A stretch of DNA of 5,614 bases, taken from Parcubacteria group bacterium (GTDB lineage: Bacteria > Patescibacteriota > Minisyncoccia > UBA6257 > JAAZHW01). Below are positions 1-5,591 of this stretch, piece after piece. Position 1 is the stretch's first letter; every line of letters begins with the position of its first letter. The stretch spans positions 1 through 5,614 of the forward strand of contig JAAZHW010000095.1 in NCBI GenBank assembly GCA_012510515.1, in the 5' to 3' direction. The notes beneath the pieces were generated by a model. The model was not told the origin of the DNA, searched no databases, and was given only the letters and a program-made list of their open reading frames with translations. Position numbers and translations under genes: made by a program.

Positions 1-47
1 GCAATCATTACTGTGCGTGGGATTCTTCGCTAACGCTCAGAATGACA
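1..47 (+). repeat. Partial composite palindromic repeat, copy U0 (right half)
   Basis: This is the right half of the ~95-bp repeat, cut by the window edge. It is identical over all 47 bases to positions 104-150 in the next copy. It ends in the terminal sequence CTCAGAATGACA. The perfect identity suggests recent tandem duplication or gene conversion. Confidence 0.9.
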
Positions 48-56
48 ACCACACCC

Positions 57-150
57 GTCATCCTGAACGTAGTGAAGGATCCCATGGCTTTCAGTAATAA
101 TCAGCAATCATTACTGTGCGTGGGATTCTTCGCTAACGCTCAGAATGACA
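57..150 (+). repeat. Composite near-palindromic repeat, copy U1 (full)
   Basis: This full copy is about 94 bp. It opens with GTCATCCTGAACG, continues to AAGGATCCCATG, has a middle rich in CAATAATCAGCAATCATT-like sequence, and closes with TGGGATTCTTCG and CTCAGAATGACA. The two ends form imperfect terminal inverted repeats of about 31 bp (TGTCATYCTGA outermost, then RATCCCA), so one strand can fold into a long hairpin. Short spacers of 9-11 bp separate it from its neighbours. It resembles a MITE or REP/BIME-type element; no transposase is in the window. Confidence 0.9.
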
Positions 151-160
151 ACTTCCATTT

Positions 161-313
161 TGTCATCCTGAACGCAGTGAAGGATCCCATGACTTTCAGC
201 AATAATCAGCAATCATTGTTGTGGATGGGATTCCTGCCTCTCGGCAGGCAGGCTTCAATCCCTGCCTACCGGCAGGCAGGCCTGCCTGCCGTAGGCGGGC
301 CCTCAGGATGACA
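161..313 (+). repeat. Composite palindromic repeat, copy U2, expanded by GC-rich palindromes
   Basis: The left half (162-218) matches U1 positions 57-113 with only four differences. The right half is disrupted after GGGATTC by about three GC-rich 20-bp palindromes (233-252, 261-280, 281-299). It ends in CTCAGGATGACA instead of CTCAGAATGACA, so the expected right tip has been replaced. The copy is about 153 bp against the usual ~95 bp. Confidence 0.85.
233..299. repeat. Cluster of nested 20-bp GC palindromes inside U2
   Basis: There are three variants of the CCTGCCTGCC/GGCAGGCAGG palindrome. Positions 233-252 have two changed bases, 261-280 have one mismatched pair, and 281-299 are more degenerate. 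The junction of the second and third copies (271-290) is itself a perfect 20-bp palindrome. The GC content contrasts sharply with the genes. The same element occurs as a single perfect copy at 3181-3200. Confidence 0.85.
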
Positions 314-332
314 CTAAACAAACGGTTGCGGT

Positions 333-365
333 GTGGCGGCGAAAGCCTTTGGCTTTCGCCGCCAC
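333..365. repeat. Perfect hairpin H1: 15-bp stem, TTT loop
   Basis: GTGGCGGCGAAAGCC (333-347), loop TTT (348-350) and its exact reverse complement (351-365) form a perfect stem. Outer GGTTG (324-328) and CAACC (368-372) could extend it past a small internal loop. No T-tract follows on either strand, so it is not a standard intrinsic terminator. It shares its ends, loop and position with the hairpin at 3530-3568. It lies about 40 bp upstream of the predicted -35 box. Confidence 0.9.
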
Positions 366-405
366 TCCAACCAAAAAAATAACAAAAAAATGAAGGAGGA
401 TTATT

Positions 406-434
406 TTGATTTTTTGATTTTATTTTAGTATACT
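406..434 (+). promoter_or_regulatory. Predicted sigma70-type promoter of the 448-3079 operon
   Basis: TTGATT (406-411) and TATACT (429-434) are separated by 17 bp, close to the TTGACA-17-TATAAT consensus. Transcription would start near 441, leaving only about seven untranslated bases before ATG 448. The region is AT-rich, so chance matches are possible, but hexamer quality and spacing are good. Confidence 0.6.
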
Positions 435-447
435 AAAATAACAGCTT

Positions 448-2175
448 ATGAAAAAATTTTTTCCCCTAAAAAAAATTATTTTTCTTTTGTTTTTTGCAGT
501 ATTGTTATCAACAACAGTAAAAGTTTTACCATCCAAAGCAGATTATGTTGGTCAAATTAATTCTTTTTATCTTAATGCCGATTATGATTATTATGACCGG
601 CAAGAAATTTCAGCTCAAACCATTTTTATTTCTGACAAACTTTATATTTATGCTGATAGTAATTGGTGGCTTTCATTAAATGCTAAAGATAAAGAAAATC
701 TTTATAATAATTTATATAATTTAGTTGATAAATTTGAGAAAAAAGATTATTTTCTTTTAACCCAAACTTTTGGTTCCGAAAAAAATCCCGGCCTTGATAA
801 TGATAGTCATATTGTTGTTTTGCTTCATAAAATGAAAAATAATACCACGGGTTATACGCGGTTAGCTGATAGTTTACCTCAAAATCAAGTTCCCCTTTCT
901 AATGAAAGAGAAATGATTTATTTAGATAGCGATGTTTTAATCTCGGCTGATTCATTAAGTTTAGCGCCTTATTATTTAGCTCACGAATTTGTTCATCTCA
1001 TTTCTTTTAATCAAAAAGATTACAATAAAAAAGGAGCCGAAAATGATATTTGGTTAAGTGAAGCGCGAGCTGAATATGCCGCCACGCTTTTGGGCTATAC
1101 TAATATTTTAGAAGAAAGAAAAAAACAATTTTCCAGAAATTCCGGAGTGTCTTTAACTAATTGGCAGGAAAACAGCAATCAGTATGCGGGTGTAAATATT
1201 TTGGCTCATTATTTGGTTGATCAATATGGTTTGCGTGTTTTGGTTGATTCTCTAAAATCGCCGCTTTTTGGCATTGATTCATTAAATGATGCTTTAAGGA
1301 AAAATGGTTATTATGAGACATTTATTGATGTTTTTAAAAATTTTTCTTTAGCCGCACTTTTTAATGATTGCACTGTTAATGATAAATATTGTTTTAAAAA
1401 TTCTCAATTATCTCAATTTAGCATTTATCCTTTAAATTATTATTTACCTGATAGTGGATTAAATAATTTGAGCGTTTCTTTAATTTTAAATCCTTGGGCG
1501 GTTAATGCTTTAAAAATTGTTGGCGGTAGTGATGCCTTAAAAATAAATTTTAATTATCCAGCTGATTCCGAAATTAATTTATTTTATGTTATCGTTGATG
1601 AAAATAATAATAAAGTTGTAAAATTTTGGGATTATCGCTATGGTTATTCAGGCAACATTTATGCTTCTAATTTAAATAACGGCAATTCATCTTTATATCT
1701 TGTTCCACTGTATTTGCCGACAAAAAATTATCCTCCTAATTCTTTATTTAACTTATCAATTAGTTCTATTAGCGAAGAGCAAAAAATTTCTTTAGAAAAA
1801 GAAGAAGAGGCAAAAATGATAGGAACTTTAACTAATTTAATTGAGCAATTGAAAACTCAGGTGGCTCTTTTGACAGCCAAATTAAATAATTTAAATTTTA
1901 GTAGTTCAAAGAATTTAATCACTTATAATGTATCTTGTGTTGCTTTTCAAAAAGATTTGTATTACGGAATGAAAAATAATTCAGAAGTTGAGTGTTTGCA
2001 AAAAATGTTGAAAGAAAAAGAGCCGTTGCTTTATCCTGTGGGATTAATAACGGGTAATTATTTGGATTTAACCAAAGAAGCCGTGCAAAAATATCAACAA
2101 AAATATAATTTGCCTCAAACAGGTTATTTTGGACCGCTAACAAGAAAATTGGCCAACAGTCAGTGGTTTAAATGA
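448..2175 (+). CDS. Secreted HEXXH zinc metallopeptidase-like protein with C-terminal peptidoglycan-binding domain
   Basis: The product has 575 residues. Residues 1-31 look like a signal peptide: basic start, long hydrophobic core, likely cleavage after SKA. The HEXXH motif HEFVH is at 179-183, and WLSEARAEY at 202-210 supplies E205 or E209 as a probable third zinc ligand, as in gluzincins. A region rich in beta strands covers about 345-440, followed by a predicted coiled coil (about 443-483). A PG_binding_1-like domain (about 497-570) has CLQKML near its start, GYFGPLTR near its end, and Cys497 and Cys516 that could form a disulfide. This coil plus binding-domain tail is familiar from Parcubacteria surface proteins. 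Inference: an exported protease or peptidase held on the cell wall, substrate unknown. An in-frame TAA at 439-441 fixes ATG 448 as the first start. No Shine-Dalgarno motif is present. It lies 73 bp upstream of the next gene, probably in one operon. Confidence 0.8.
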   Translation: MKKFFPLKKIIFLLFFAVLLSTTVKVLPSKADYVGQINSFYLNADYDYYDRQEISAQTIFISDKLYIYADSNWWLSLNAKDKENLYNNLYNLVDKFEKKDYFLLTQTFGSEKNPGLDNDSHIVVLLHKMKNNTTGYTRLADSLPQNQVPLSNEREMIYLDSDVLISADSLSLAPYYLAHEFVHLISFNQKDYNKKGAENDIWLSEARAEYAATLLGYTNILEERKKQFSRNSGVSLTNWQENSNQYAGVNILAHYLVDQYGLRVLVDSLKSPLFGIDSLNDALRKNGYYETFIDVFKNFSLAALFNDCTVNDKYCFKNSQLSQFSIYPLNYYLPDSGLNNLSVSLILNPWAVNALKIVGGSDALKINFNYPADSEINLFYVIVDENNNKVVKFWDYRYGYSGNIYASNLNNGNSSLYLVPLYLPTKNYPPNSLFNLSISSISEEQKISLEKEEEAKMIGTLTNLIEQLKTQVALLTAKLNNLNFSSSKNLITYNVSCVAFQKDLYYGMKNNSEVECLQKMLKEKEPLLYPVGLITGNYLDLTKEAVQKYQQKYNLPQTGYFGPLTRKLANSQWFK

Positions 2176-2220
2176 TTTTTAAGTAATATTTTCGTTTGTC
2201 ATTCGTTTTATATTATGAGA

Positions 2221-2234
2221 GGGTTAAAAAACCC
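2221..2234. other. Short inverted repeat in the gap between the first two genes
   Basis: GGGTT AAAA AACCC forms a 5-bp stem 14 bp before ATG 2249. No T-tract follows, so it is unlikely to terminate transcription. It could shape the translation start region or be chance. The 14 bases AGCTTATGAAAAAA around this start are identical to those around ATG 448. Confidence 0.35.
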
Positions 2235-2248
2235 GAAAGCCAGAGCTT

Positions 2249-3079
2249 ATGAAAAAAGCTGATATAATTAAACAACTAAAACAATTACAAGAAATCAAGC
2301 CAGATGATGAATGGCGAAATTTGAGTAAAAATCAACTTTTGTCTCAAATTTCAACTATTAATAATAATCCGGAGAGATTAAAAAGTGAGAAATTGCCCAT
2401 TTTTGTTTTTTCCCGCAGTTATAAGATGGCATCGGTTTTTTGCGCTATAATGCTTTTATTCTCTGGTATTATTGGAATAGCTCAATCTGCTTCAATTGAC
2501 AATCCTTTTTATTCTGTAAAAATTGGTTTAGAAAAAATGGTGGTGGCTGTTGCGCCAGAGGAATTGCAAATGGATTTAAAAATGGCTTTAACTCAGCAAA
2601 TCGTTAGTGATTTAACTAAAACTTCTGGTGATTTAGAAAATCAATTAGCCATTCAAACAGTTAAAAAAAATTTAGATGAAATTGCCATTCAATTACAAAA
2701 TATTGATCATCCCAGCGAAGTAGCGATGATTTCAGATAAAGTCCAGCAAAAAACTTCTCAAATTAAAAACGAGCTTAAACAAGTGCCAGTAGATAAGATA
2801 AATACCGAAATAAAAAATTCCTTTCAAAGTTTAGAAAATCAGGTGGGAGCAGTGGAATCTCAAGCTTTTGCTTTAAAATCTCAAGCCGAAGAAAAAATTA
2901 ATAATTGCCCGGCGTATTTAGAACAAGATTTAATCCAATTAAAACAAAAAATTGAATTAAGTAATCCATCTACATCTACTTTAAATCAACTTCAAAAAAT
3001 TAATGATTATTTAGTTAATAATCGTTGTATTGATGCTTTAGTTATTTTAGACAATCTACAAAAGCAGTTAGATAATTAA
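2249..3079 (+). CDS. Single-pass membrane protein with DUF5667-like extracytoplasmic domain
   Basis: The product has 276 residues. A short cytoplasmic N-terminus (1-58) contains KPDDEW at 17-22 and a predicted helix. One transmembrane segment lies at about 60-79 and ends in AQSA. It is followed by SIDNPFYSVKIGLEKM (82-97), which resembles the start of DUF5667 domains (short Pro-x-Tyr-x-hydrophobic-Lys-x-x-x-Glu pattern). The rest is helical and rich in Gln, Lys and Glu. Cys220 and Cys260 in the outer domain could form a disulfide. DUF5667 proteins often occur as anti-sigma-like or regulatory membrane proteins beside sigma factor genes, but no sigma factor is visible here, so function is unassigned. 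No clear Shine-Dalgarno motif precedes the start. It is likely co-transcribed with the upstream peptidase-like gene and is followed 31 bp later by a strong terminator. Confidence 0.7.
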   Translation: MKKADIIKQLKQLQEIKPDDEWRNLSKNQLLSQISTINNNPERLKSEKLPIFVFSRSYKMASVFCAIMLLFSGIIGIAQSASIDNPFYSVKIGLEKMVVAVAPEELQMDLKMALTQQIVSDLTKTSGDLENQLAIQTVKKNLDEIAIQLQNIDHPSEVAMISDKVQQKTSQIKNELKQVPVDKINTEIKNSFQSLENQVGAVESQAFALKSQAEEKINNCPAYLEQDLIQLKQKIELSNPSTSTLNQLQKINDYLVNNRCIDALVILDNLQKQLDN

Positions 3080-3110
3080 TATTTAAAAACAAATATAGTT
3101 TTTATGTTTC

Positions 3111-3135
3111 AAAACCTCTTTTTAGAGGTTTTTTT
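3111..3135 (+). terminator. Intrinsic terminator of the 448-3079 operon
   Basis: AAAACCTCT (3111-3119), loop TTTT (3120-3123) and AGAGGTTTT (3124-3132) form a 9-bp stem, and the T run continues to 3135. The position, 31 bp after the stop codon, fits the end of the two-gene operon. Confidence 0.9.
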
Positions 3136-3161
3136 GTGATGTTTCCAGCGGTTATTATTTT

Positions 3162-3278
3162 TGTCATTCTGAGCGTTAGCCCTGCCTGCCGGCAGGCAGG
3201 GAAGAATCCCACGCACAGTAATGATAGTCGCTTATTAGTTGGCATGGGATCCTTCGGACTAAAGTCCTCAGGATGACA
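3162..3278 (-). repeat. Composite palindromic repeat, copy U3, with one nested palindrome
   Basis: This has the same family as U0-U2 but reversed: it opens with TGTCATTCTGAGCG and closes with CAGGATGACA. A 20-bp palindrome sits at 3181-3200 between GTTAGC and GAAGAATCCC, sequences that are contiguous in other copies. The distal tip is GGACT-AA-AGTCC (3256-3267), a small perfect hairpin. Confidence 0.9.
3181..3200. repeat. Perfect 20-bp GC palindrome nested in U3
   Basis: CCTGCCTGCC is followed directly by its reverse complement. Removing these 20 bases restores an uninterrupted repeat of the standard form, so it looks like a clean insertion. No target-site duplication longer than one or two bases is visible. 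Confidence 0.9.
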
Positions 3279-3290
3279 CTAGAAAATAGT

Positions 3291-3385
3291 TGTCATTCTG
3301 AGCGTCAGCGAAGAATCCCATCCACAGTAATGATTGCTGATTATTGCTAAAAGCCGAGGGATCCTTCACTGTGTTCAGGATGACA
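3291..3385 (-). repeat. Composite palindromic repeat, copy U4
   Basis: This 95-bp copy runs in the same orientation as U3, separated from it by 12 bp. It opens with TGTCATTCTGAGCGTCAGCG. Its middle is the reverse complement of the U1 middle (AGTAATGATTGCTGATTATT). It closes with CTTCACTGTGTTCAGGATGACA-type sequence, matching the left-array start (TGTCATCCTGAACG-AGTGAAGG) in reverse. Confidence 0.9.
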
Positions 3386-3398
3386 CCAAAAAACAGCA

Positions 3399-3496
3399 GT
3401 CATTCTGAGCGTCAGCGAAGAATCCCATGCAATGCAGTGATTGCTTATTATTGCTGAAAGCCATGGGATCCTTCGGGCTTCGCCCTCAGGATGACA
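3399..3496 (-). repeat. Composite palindromic repeat, copy U5
   Basis: This 98-bp copy follows U4 after a 13-bp spacer, in the same orientation. Its distal tip is GGGC-TTC-GCCC (3475-3485), different in sequence from U3 and U4 but still self-complementary. Confidence 0.9.
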
Positions 3497-3529
3497 TTGA
3501 AAAAACAGTGGTCATAAAAACCAATAATT

Positions 3530-3568
3530 GTGGCAGAGAAAAATTCTTTTAGAATTTTTCTCTGCCAC
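3530..3568. repeat. Perfect hairpin H2: 18-bp stem, TTT loop
   Basis: GTGGCAGAGAAAAATTCT (3530-3547), loop TTT (3548-3550) and its exact reverse complement (3551-3568) form a perfect stem. Like H1 it begins GTGGC, ends GCCAC, has a TTT loop and is followed within a few bases by CTCC or TCC. The inner arm differs from H1 on both sides while remaining fully paired. No T-tract follows. It lies about 32 bp upstream of the -10 box of the next gene. Confidence 0.9.
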
Positions 3569-3578
3569 CACTCCGTAG

Positions 3579-3606
3579 TTTTCAATTTCAATTTTTGTGT
3601 TATAAT
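3579..3606 (+). promoter_or_regulatory. Predicted extended -10 promoter of the ATPase gene
   Basis: TGTTATAAT (3598-3606) is a perfect extended -10 element. TTTTCA (3579-3584) is a weak -35 candidate at 16 bp. Transcription would begin near 3613, three bases before ATG 3616, implying an essentially leaderless mRNA. This also argues that an upstream in-frame TTG at 3595 is not the start, because it lies within the promoter. Confidence 0.7.
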
Positions 3607-3615
3607 AAAACCAAT

Positions 3616-5271
3616 ATGGCAGATTATCAAGAAGAAAATATTAATTTTTTTGCCGAAACCAATTTTCGTAATCAGCGAATAAAATTTGGTATTAAATTAG
3701 ACGATAGACGCAAGCATATGTATGTTATCGGTAAAACCGGTATGGGTAAAACAGTGATGTTGGAAAATATGGCTATTTCTGATATTCAAGCCGGATTTGG
3801 TTTAGCTTTTATTGATCCTCACGGCGAATCGGCAGAGCAATTATTAAATTTTATTCCCGAAAATCGATTAAAAGATATTATTTATTTTTGTCCTTTTGAT
3901 ACGGCGTATCCCATTGCTTTTAATCCTTTAGAAACGGTTGGCGAAGAGCACCGTCATTTAATGGCAAGTGGTATTTTGGAAATTTTTAAAAAGATTTGGC
4001 CTGATGTTTGGAGTGCGCGAATGGAATATATTTTAAATAATTGTTTAATGGCTCTTTTGGAATATCCCGACTCAACTCTTTTAGATATTATGCGTCTTTT
4101 AACTGATAAAGATTATCGTAATAAAATAGTTTCGGGATTGAAAGATCCAGTAGTAAAAAATTTTTGGCTTAATGAATTTGCTCGTTATCACGAAAAATTT
4201 CAAGTAGAAGCAATTGCTCCAATCCAAAATAAGGTCGGGCAATTTTTAACCAATCCTTTAATACGTAATATTGTTGGACAACCCCAGTCATCTTTTAATA
4301 TTAGGCAAATAATGGATGAAGGAAAAATTTTAATTGCTAATTTATCCAAAGGAAGAATAGGCGAAATTAATTCAGCATTATTAGGGGCGATGTTGGTAAC
4401 AAAGATTCAGCAAGCAGCAATGGCGCGAGCAGATGTACCTGAAGAAAAACGGCGAGATTTCTTTTTATACGTTGATGAGTTCCAAACTTTTGCCACCGAA
4501 GCGTTTTCTAATATTTTATCTGAAGCCCGAAAATATCATTTATGTTTAATTATGGCTCATCAATATATTTCTCAAATTCCAGAGGTGGTCCGAGCGGCAA
4601 TTATCGGTAATATAGGAACATTTGTTGTTTTTCGAGTGGGGGCTGATGATGCTGAGTGGTTAGAAAAAGAATTTGCGCCAGAGTTTATAGCTAATGATTT
4701 AGTTAATTTGGGGAAATACAATATTTATATTAAGTTAATGGTTGATGGCGTTACTTCAAAAGCGTTTTCGGCTACTACTTTACCTCCTAAACCAATTCCG
4801 GAAAAAACTTTTGTTGATGTAATTATTGAATTTACACGATTAAAATATTGTCGTCCAAAAGCCGAAGTTGAAAAAATGATTAGTGATCAATGGATGGATA
4901 CAAATAATAATAAAAAAATGTCATCAGGTGTTGAAGAAAAAATAGAGAAAAATAATAAAAAAAGTTTTCCTGATTTTTGTTGGGTTTGTGGTAAAGAAGT
5001 AGAATTGCCATTTGAACCCGATGGTAAAAGACCTGTTTATTGCAAAGATTGCTTAAAGGATATAACTAGTGGCAAAATAACACCACCAACAAAACCAATA
5101 AAATTAGAAACCAATATCGTTAAAAATGCTTTTAGTGGAAAAGGAAAAAAATTAATTGAAAAAAAACCAACAGAAAAACCAAAAACAAAAATTGATGTTG
5201 ATGAATTAAAAAAAGCATTACGAGAATCACTTTCTAAATTAAGCAATGACAACGAAGAAAAAAATAAATAA
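3616..5271 (+). CDS. Soluble VirD4/TraG/TraD-like (HerA/FtsK superfamily) ATPase with C-terminal CxxC-x17-CxxC zinc ribbon
   Basis: The product has 551 residues. Walker A is GKTGMGKT (39-46). FIDPHGE (about 65-71) is the conserved strand found in DUF87/TrwB-type ATPases. Walker B is FFLYVDEFQTF (282-292, with D287 and E288), and MAHQY (313-317) resembles the polar-residue strand of TraD/TraG proteins. No N-terminal transmembrane segments are present, unlike classical VirD4 coupling proteins. A zinc ribbon follows at C455/C458 and C476/C479, exactly 17 residues between pairs, with PFEPDGKRPVYC inside. The tail is charged and ends in a helix containing DELKKALRESLSKL. Family knowledge: such ATPases move DNA or protein in conjugation and type IV secretion, or act in DNA processing. 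The exact role is unknown, and no relaxase or pilus gene is visible. ATG 3616 is preferred because the promoter lies just upstream. The DUF167 gene follows after 34 bp. Confidence 0.85.
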   Translation: MADYQEENINFFAETNFRNQRIKFGIKLDDRRKHMYVIGKTGMGKTVMLENMAISDIQAGFGLAFIDPHGESAEQLLNFIPENRLKDIIYFCPFDTAYPIAFNPLETVGEEHRHLMASGILEIFKKIWPDVWSARMEYILNNCLMALLEYPDSTLLDIMRLLTDKDYRNKIVSGLKDPVVKNFWLNEFARYHEKFQVEAIAPIQNKVGQFLTNPLIRNIVGQPQSSFNIRQIMDEGKILIANLSKGRIGEINSALLGAMLVTKIQQAAMARADVPEEKRRDFFLYVDEFQTFATEAFSNILSEARKYHLCLIMAHQYISQIPEVVRAAIIGNIGTFVVFRVGADDAEWLEKEFAPEFIANDLVNLGKYNIYIKLMVDGVTSKAFSATTLPPKPIPEKTFVDVIIEFTRLKYCRPKAEVEKMISDQWMDTNNNKKMSSGVEEKIEKNNKKSFPDFCWVCGKEVELPFEPDGKRPVYCKDCLKDITSGKITPPTKPIKLETNIVKNAFSGKGKKLIEKKPTEKPKTKIDVDELKKALRESLSKLSNDNEEKNK

Positions 5272-5305
5272 TTTAATTTATTTTCGTTAATAATATTGTT
5301 AATCA

Positions 5306-5524
5306 ATGACTATTTTTGTAAAAGTAAAACCCAACGCTTCTTTTAATAAAATCATTCCTATTAATAAAAATCAATTAGAAGTTTTTATAACCGCTCCGGC
5401 AAAAAATGGTAAGGCCAACGAAGCTTTGATTAAAATTTTAGCTGAATATTTTGCCGTGGCGCCTTCATCAATATCTTTAATTAAAGGATTAAAAAGTAGA
5501 AATAAGATTTTTGAAATCAATTGA
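5306..5524 (+). CDS. DUF167 / YggU (UPF0235) family protein
   Basis: The product has 72 residues, near the short end for this family. Diagnostic features are VKPNAS (7-12) near the start, the central VFITAPAKNGKANEALIK stretch matching the family pattern V-x-v-x-A-P-x-x-G-K-A-N, and LIKGLKSRNKIFEI near the end, matching the family's G-x-x-S-R-x-K signature. The biochemical role of DUF167 proteins is not established. It lies 34 bp after the ATPase gene with no terminator between, so co-transcription is likely. There is no Shine-Dalgarno motif before ATG 5306; TAATAT at 5291-5296 could be a weak -10 box, but no good -35 is seen. Confidence 0.9.
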   Translation: MTIFVKVKPNASFNKIIPINKNQLEVFITAPAKNGKANEALIKILAEYFAVAPSSISLIKGLKSRNKIFEIN

Positions 5525-5536
5525 CATCAAGCAAAA

Positions 5537-5557
5537 TGTTTTTTAAGATAAAAAACA
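5537..5557. other. AT-rich perfect inverted repeat after the DUF167 gene
   Basis: TGTTTTTTA (5537-5545), AGA and TAAAAAACA (5549-5557) form a 9-bp stem, 12 bp after the stop codon. No T-tract follows the stem on the plus strand, and the stem is almost all A-T, so it is at best a weak terminator candidate. Confidence 0.4.
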
Positions 5558-5591
5558 ATAGAAATTAAAAATTGAGTTTAACTGAACCAAG

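Noticed and set aside
42..311. An 89-codon plus-strand open frame with repeated VILNxVKDP peptides
   Set aside because: It lies wholly within the palindromic repeat array; its internal peptide repeats are just the DNA repeats translated. There is no start signal. Such frames are a frequent source of false proteins in databases.
333..365. Intrinsic terminator at hairpin H1
   Set aside because: The stem is strong but neither strand has a T-tract next to it; the following plus-strand bases are TCCAACCAAAA.
1919..2143. A 74-codon minus-strand open frame
   Set aside because: It lies opposite the peptidoglycan-binding domain of the 448-2175 gene, which has clear family motifs in its own frame.
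2196..2216. Promoter for the 2249 gene from TTGTCA (2196-2201) and TATTAT (2211-2216)
   Set aside because: The hexamers are only 9 bp apart, too close for a sigma70 promoter, and no better -35 lies at 16-18 bp. Co-transcription from the upstream promoter is simpler.
3162..3496. Possible CRISPR array (regular repeats with short spacers)
   Set aside because: The repeated unit is ~95 bp and the gaps are only 12-13 bp, the reverse of CRISPR proportions. Copies are near-palindromic and variable, and no cas gene is present.
3530..3568. Integron attC-like site at hairpin H2
   Set aside because: Conserved ends with variable arms recall attC sites, but the stem is perfect without the unpaired bases typical of attC, and there is no integrase or cassette structure in view.
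3595..3615. TTG at 3595 as start of the ATPase gene
   Set aside because: It lies just before and within the TGTTATAAT promoter element, and the seven added residues do not look like family sequence; ATG 3616 is better.
3448..3630. A 60-codon minus-strand open frame
   Set aside because: It runs through repeat copy U5, hairpin H2 and the ATPase promoter, and its composition reflects these elements.
5037..5306. An 89-codon minus-strand open frame
   Set aside because: It lies opposite the zinc ribbon and lysine-rich tail of the ATPase gene; its Phe/Leu/Ser-rich composition is the complement of Lys/Glu-rich codons.
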